From: Microvirga subterranea
Lineage (GTDB): Bacteria; Pseudomonadota; Alphaproteobacteria; Rhizobiales; Beijerinckiaceae
Assembly: GCF_003350535.1 (NCBI RefSeq)
Contig: NZ_QQBB01000004.1
Span: 355,384-419,383, forward strand
Direction: 5' to 3'
Length of the DNA stretch: 64,000 bases
In this document: positions 62,842 through 64,000 of the stretch, piece after piece
How the letters are laid out: each line of letters starts with the position of its first letter
Numbering within the stretch: position 1 is the first letter of the stretch
Position numbers and translations under genes: made by a program
The notes under the pieces: model-generated
What the model saw: only the letters and a program-made list of their open reading frames with translations
What the model was told of the DNA's origin: nothing
Databases searched by the model: none

Positions 62842-63087
62842 TCAGTGCAGGAGCGTGACCTCCCCGATGAGCTGTTGCAGCGGGAGCGTGAGAAGCACCT
62901 GGCCGTCGCTGTCCGTCACGCTGAGCGTCCAGGCGCTCCAGTCGAATTCGGCCGCGTCGTCTCCTTGAGAGACTTCATGAATGGCCTGCAGCGCCTCCCT
63001 GCGGGCATCGTGGACGCTGGCGACCTCCACGCCGATCTCGTCGAGCAGGATGCTGTCGCCGGTGCGGAAGTTGAAATGGCAACGCAT
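62842..63087 (-). CDS. small DUF6894-like protein
   Basis: An 81-residue protein: RCHFNFRTGDSILLDEIGVEVASVHDARREALQAIHEV follows the DUF6894 pattern seen in many Rhizobiales (FxFRxGD, DExGVEV, A-rich helix), and the C-terminus VLLTLPLQQLIGEV gives a closing strand. Function unknown. It stands alone, convergent with lepA. Codon usage matches the neighbours. Confidence 0.75.
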   Translation of the reverse strand: MRCHFNFRTGDSILLDEIGVEVASVHDARREALQAIHEVSQGDDAAEFDWSAWTLSVTDSDGQVLLTLPLQQLIGEVTLLH

Positions 63088-63376
63088 GGACGGCCTCAGG
63101 GATATAAGTGGCGGAGCCGCAAGGCCTGTCGCCGGCCGCGGTGGCGAATGACGAGGGCATTCGCAAACGGCGCTTCGTCCCTGTGCGGGCTCATCGGCTC
63201 CTCCATCTATCAGGCCGCTGAATTCAGCGTTTCTTGGAGTATTTCACAACAGGTTCATGCCGGGAAATCTCTTTTGCGTGCGCAAAAATCCTGAACTTGA
63301 CCTTTGGGAGTAGCAATTACGAAACGATTGTTAAGAAAATAAGGACATTTCTGCCACGAAAAAGGCCAAGTTTACC

Positions 63377-63544
63377 TTGTGGCGACGCGACGCGTGCCGG
63401 CGGAACTTGGCCCTGCACGATGAGTTCACCCCCGGCACAGGGCTTGAACCCACCACCGGTCCGAAGCTGAACCACGATGGGATCTTCACGATCCCGGATC
63501 AGATGCGAGTGCGGCTCGGGCTCGGCCCGGTGAAAGTCCAATGA
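63377..63544 (+). pseudogene. AbrB/MazE-like fragment without a clear start
   Basis: An open frame lies between a stop just upstream and TGA 63542-63544. It encodes LNHDGIFTIPDQMRVRLGLGP near its end, which resembles the G-x-hTIP-x2-hRxxLGL signature of AbrB/SpoVT/MazE DNA-binding folds. No ATG or GTG precedes the first conserved part; TTG 63377 (55 residues) is a possible start without a ribosome site. A TTGACC lies about 75 bases upstream. It may be a decayed antitoxin or regulator; no toxin gene is adjacent. Confidence 0.3.
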
Positions 63545-63700
63545 ACCGCAACGAAAAGCCAGACATCTCGTAAGGGATGATTCATGTCTTCATCCCTGCG
63601 CACGACGCGTCCGACTTTGCCCGTGCTCCTCATCGGCTACGCGCCCATGCAGATGGGCAAAACGCTCCAAGGGACCTGCCTGCCGTGCCGGTCGGGACGG

Positions 63701-63730
63701 AGCCCGCGCCCGGGAGCGCGGGCGCGGGCT
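63701..63730 (-). other. strong GC-rich hairpin downstream of the SDR gene
   Basis: AGCCCGCGCC (63701-63710) pairs perfectly with GGCGCGGGCT (63721-63730) around a 10-base loop. It sits 11 bases after the stop codon of the minus-strand SDR gene. No T-tract follows in that direction, so it may stabilise the 3' end rather than terminate. Confidence 0.5.
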
Positions 63731-63741
63731 GAGAACGAAGG

Positions 63742-64000
63742 TCACACGAGCAGCGACTGCGCGCCGTCGATCCACACGGGCGTGCCGGTGATGTGGCGGG
63801 CGCGGTCCGACGCGAGGAAGAGCACGAGTTCGGCGACGTCCTGGCTCGTGCCGGCCTCCTTGCCGGTGAGTGGGATGTTCCCTTCCGGGTATTCGGCCGG
63901 TACTTCGGCTTCCTCCGTGTTGCGCTTGTCGGTGTTCTCCGTGATCTCGGTGTCGATGCGGCCCGGGCAGACCACGTTCACGCGGATCTTGTGCTGCGCC
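63742..64000 (-). CDS. short-chain dehydrogenase/reductase, C-terminal part
   Basis: The gene enters from the right edge, so the N-terminus is missing. The visible 85 codons read IRVNVVCPGRIDTEIT, the strand after the catalytic Tyr-x3-Lys, and end with DVAELVLFLASDRARHITGTPVWIDGAQSLLV, the classical SDR C-terminal block. The Rossmann start, the active site and the substrate cannot be judged. Confidence 0.9.
   Translation of the reverse strand, partial: AQHKIRVNVVCPGRIDTEITENTDKRNTEEAEVPAEYPEGNIPLTGKEAGTSQDVAELVLFLASDRARHITGTPVWIDGAQSLLV

Overview
The window is chromosomal DNA of high GC content, dense with housekeeping genes. Gene content and order point to an alphaproteobacterium of the order Hyphomicrobiales (Rhizobiales). 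The pointers are a TIGR02300/FYDLN protein, a CP4-like AroA, the dnaK-dnaJ-pmtA-pyrF-dapB-gpmA block, an OlsB-like acyltransferase, DUF1127, DUF2852 and DUF6894 proteins, and dispersed 'GTCATTCCGGG' palindromes. A Methylobacteriaceae or Microvirga-like genus is my guess only. I see no prophage, insertion sequence, CRISPR array or rRNA.

Layout. 1-6.7 kb: the start of a PhoX phosphatase gene behind a PHO-box-like site, malate synthase G, a candidate small RNA in an AT-rich gap, an Omp31-like porin, a TPR lipoprotein, tRNA-Ala and a TIGR02300 protein. 6.8-18.5 kb: aroA-cmk, a DUF1194 protein and mgsA, then hrpB, a HAD phosphatase, malic enzyme and mutS. 18.4-26.9 kb: a lone receiver, a ComM/YifB ATPase, an OlsB-like acyltransferase, an SDR, queG, a GST, uppP, nth and a DUF2244 protein. 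27-33.8 kb: repeats, a second GST, an AraC-O6-alkylguanine methyltransferase fusion, then gpmA, dapB, a GNAT, two DUF1330 genes, pyrF and pmtA. 33.8-43.8 kb: dnaJ and dnaK, two tandem small membrane-protein genes, an alkylguanine-methyltransferase remnant lying antisense to the start of alkB, a secreted unknown, a SPW-repeat protein, grpE and glnD. 43.9-47.2 kb: a sulfonate/nitrate-type ABC transporter with an OsmC gene. 47.2-64 kb: the cell-envelope/RNA block (PBP activator, rsmI, yraN, gshB, hemW, rdgB, rph, hrcA) interrupted by regulator-centred insertions, then a SulP transporter, lepA, a DUF6894 protein and the end of an SDR gene.

Themes. Protein quality control is well represented (dnaK, dnaJ, grpE, hrcA, lepA), as is DNA repair (mutS, nth, an Ada-like protein, alkB, rdgB). 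Phosphate and membrane-lipid functions recur (phoX with a PHO-like site, pmtA, the OlsB-like gene, a lipid kinase, uppP).

The least explained material is non-coding or small. It includes the roughly 70-nt minus-strand RNA candidate at 4131-4199. A palindrome, TTGCAG-N2-CTGCAA, occurs only upstream of the porin and in the gap beside dnaK. The tandem two-helix, Cys-tailed small proteins at 37453-38071 appear to have duplicated together with their promoters. The alkyltransferase ghost at 38083-38214 and a queG gene with no usable start codon near its conserved N-terminus complete the list.
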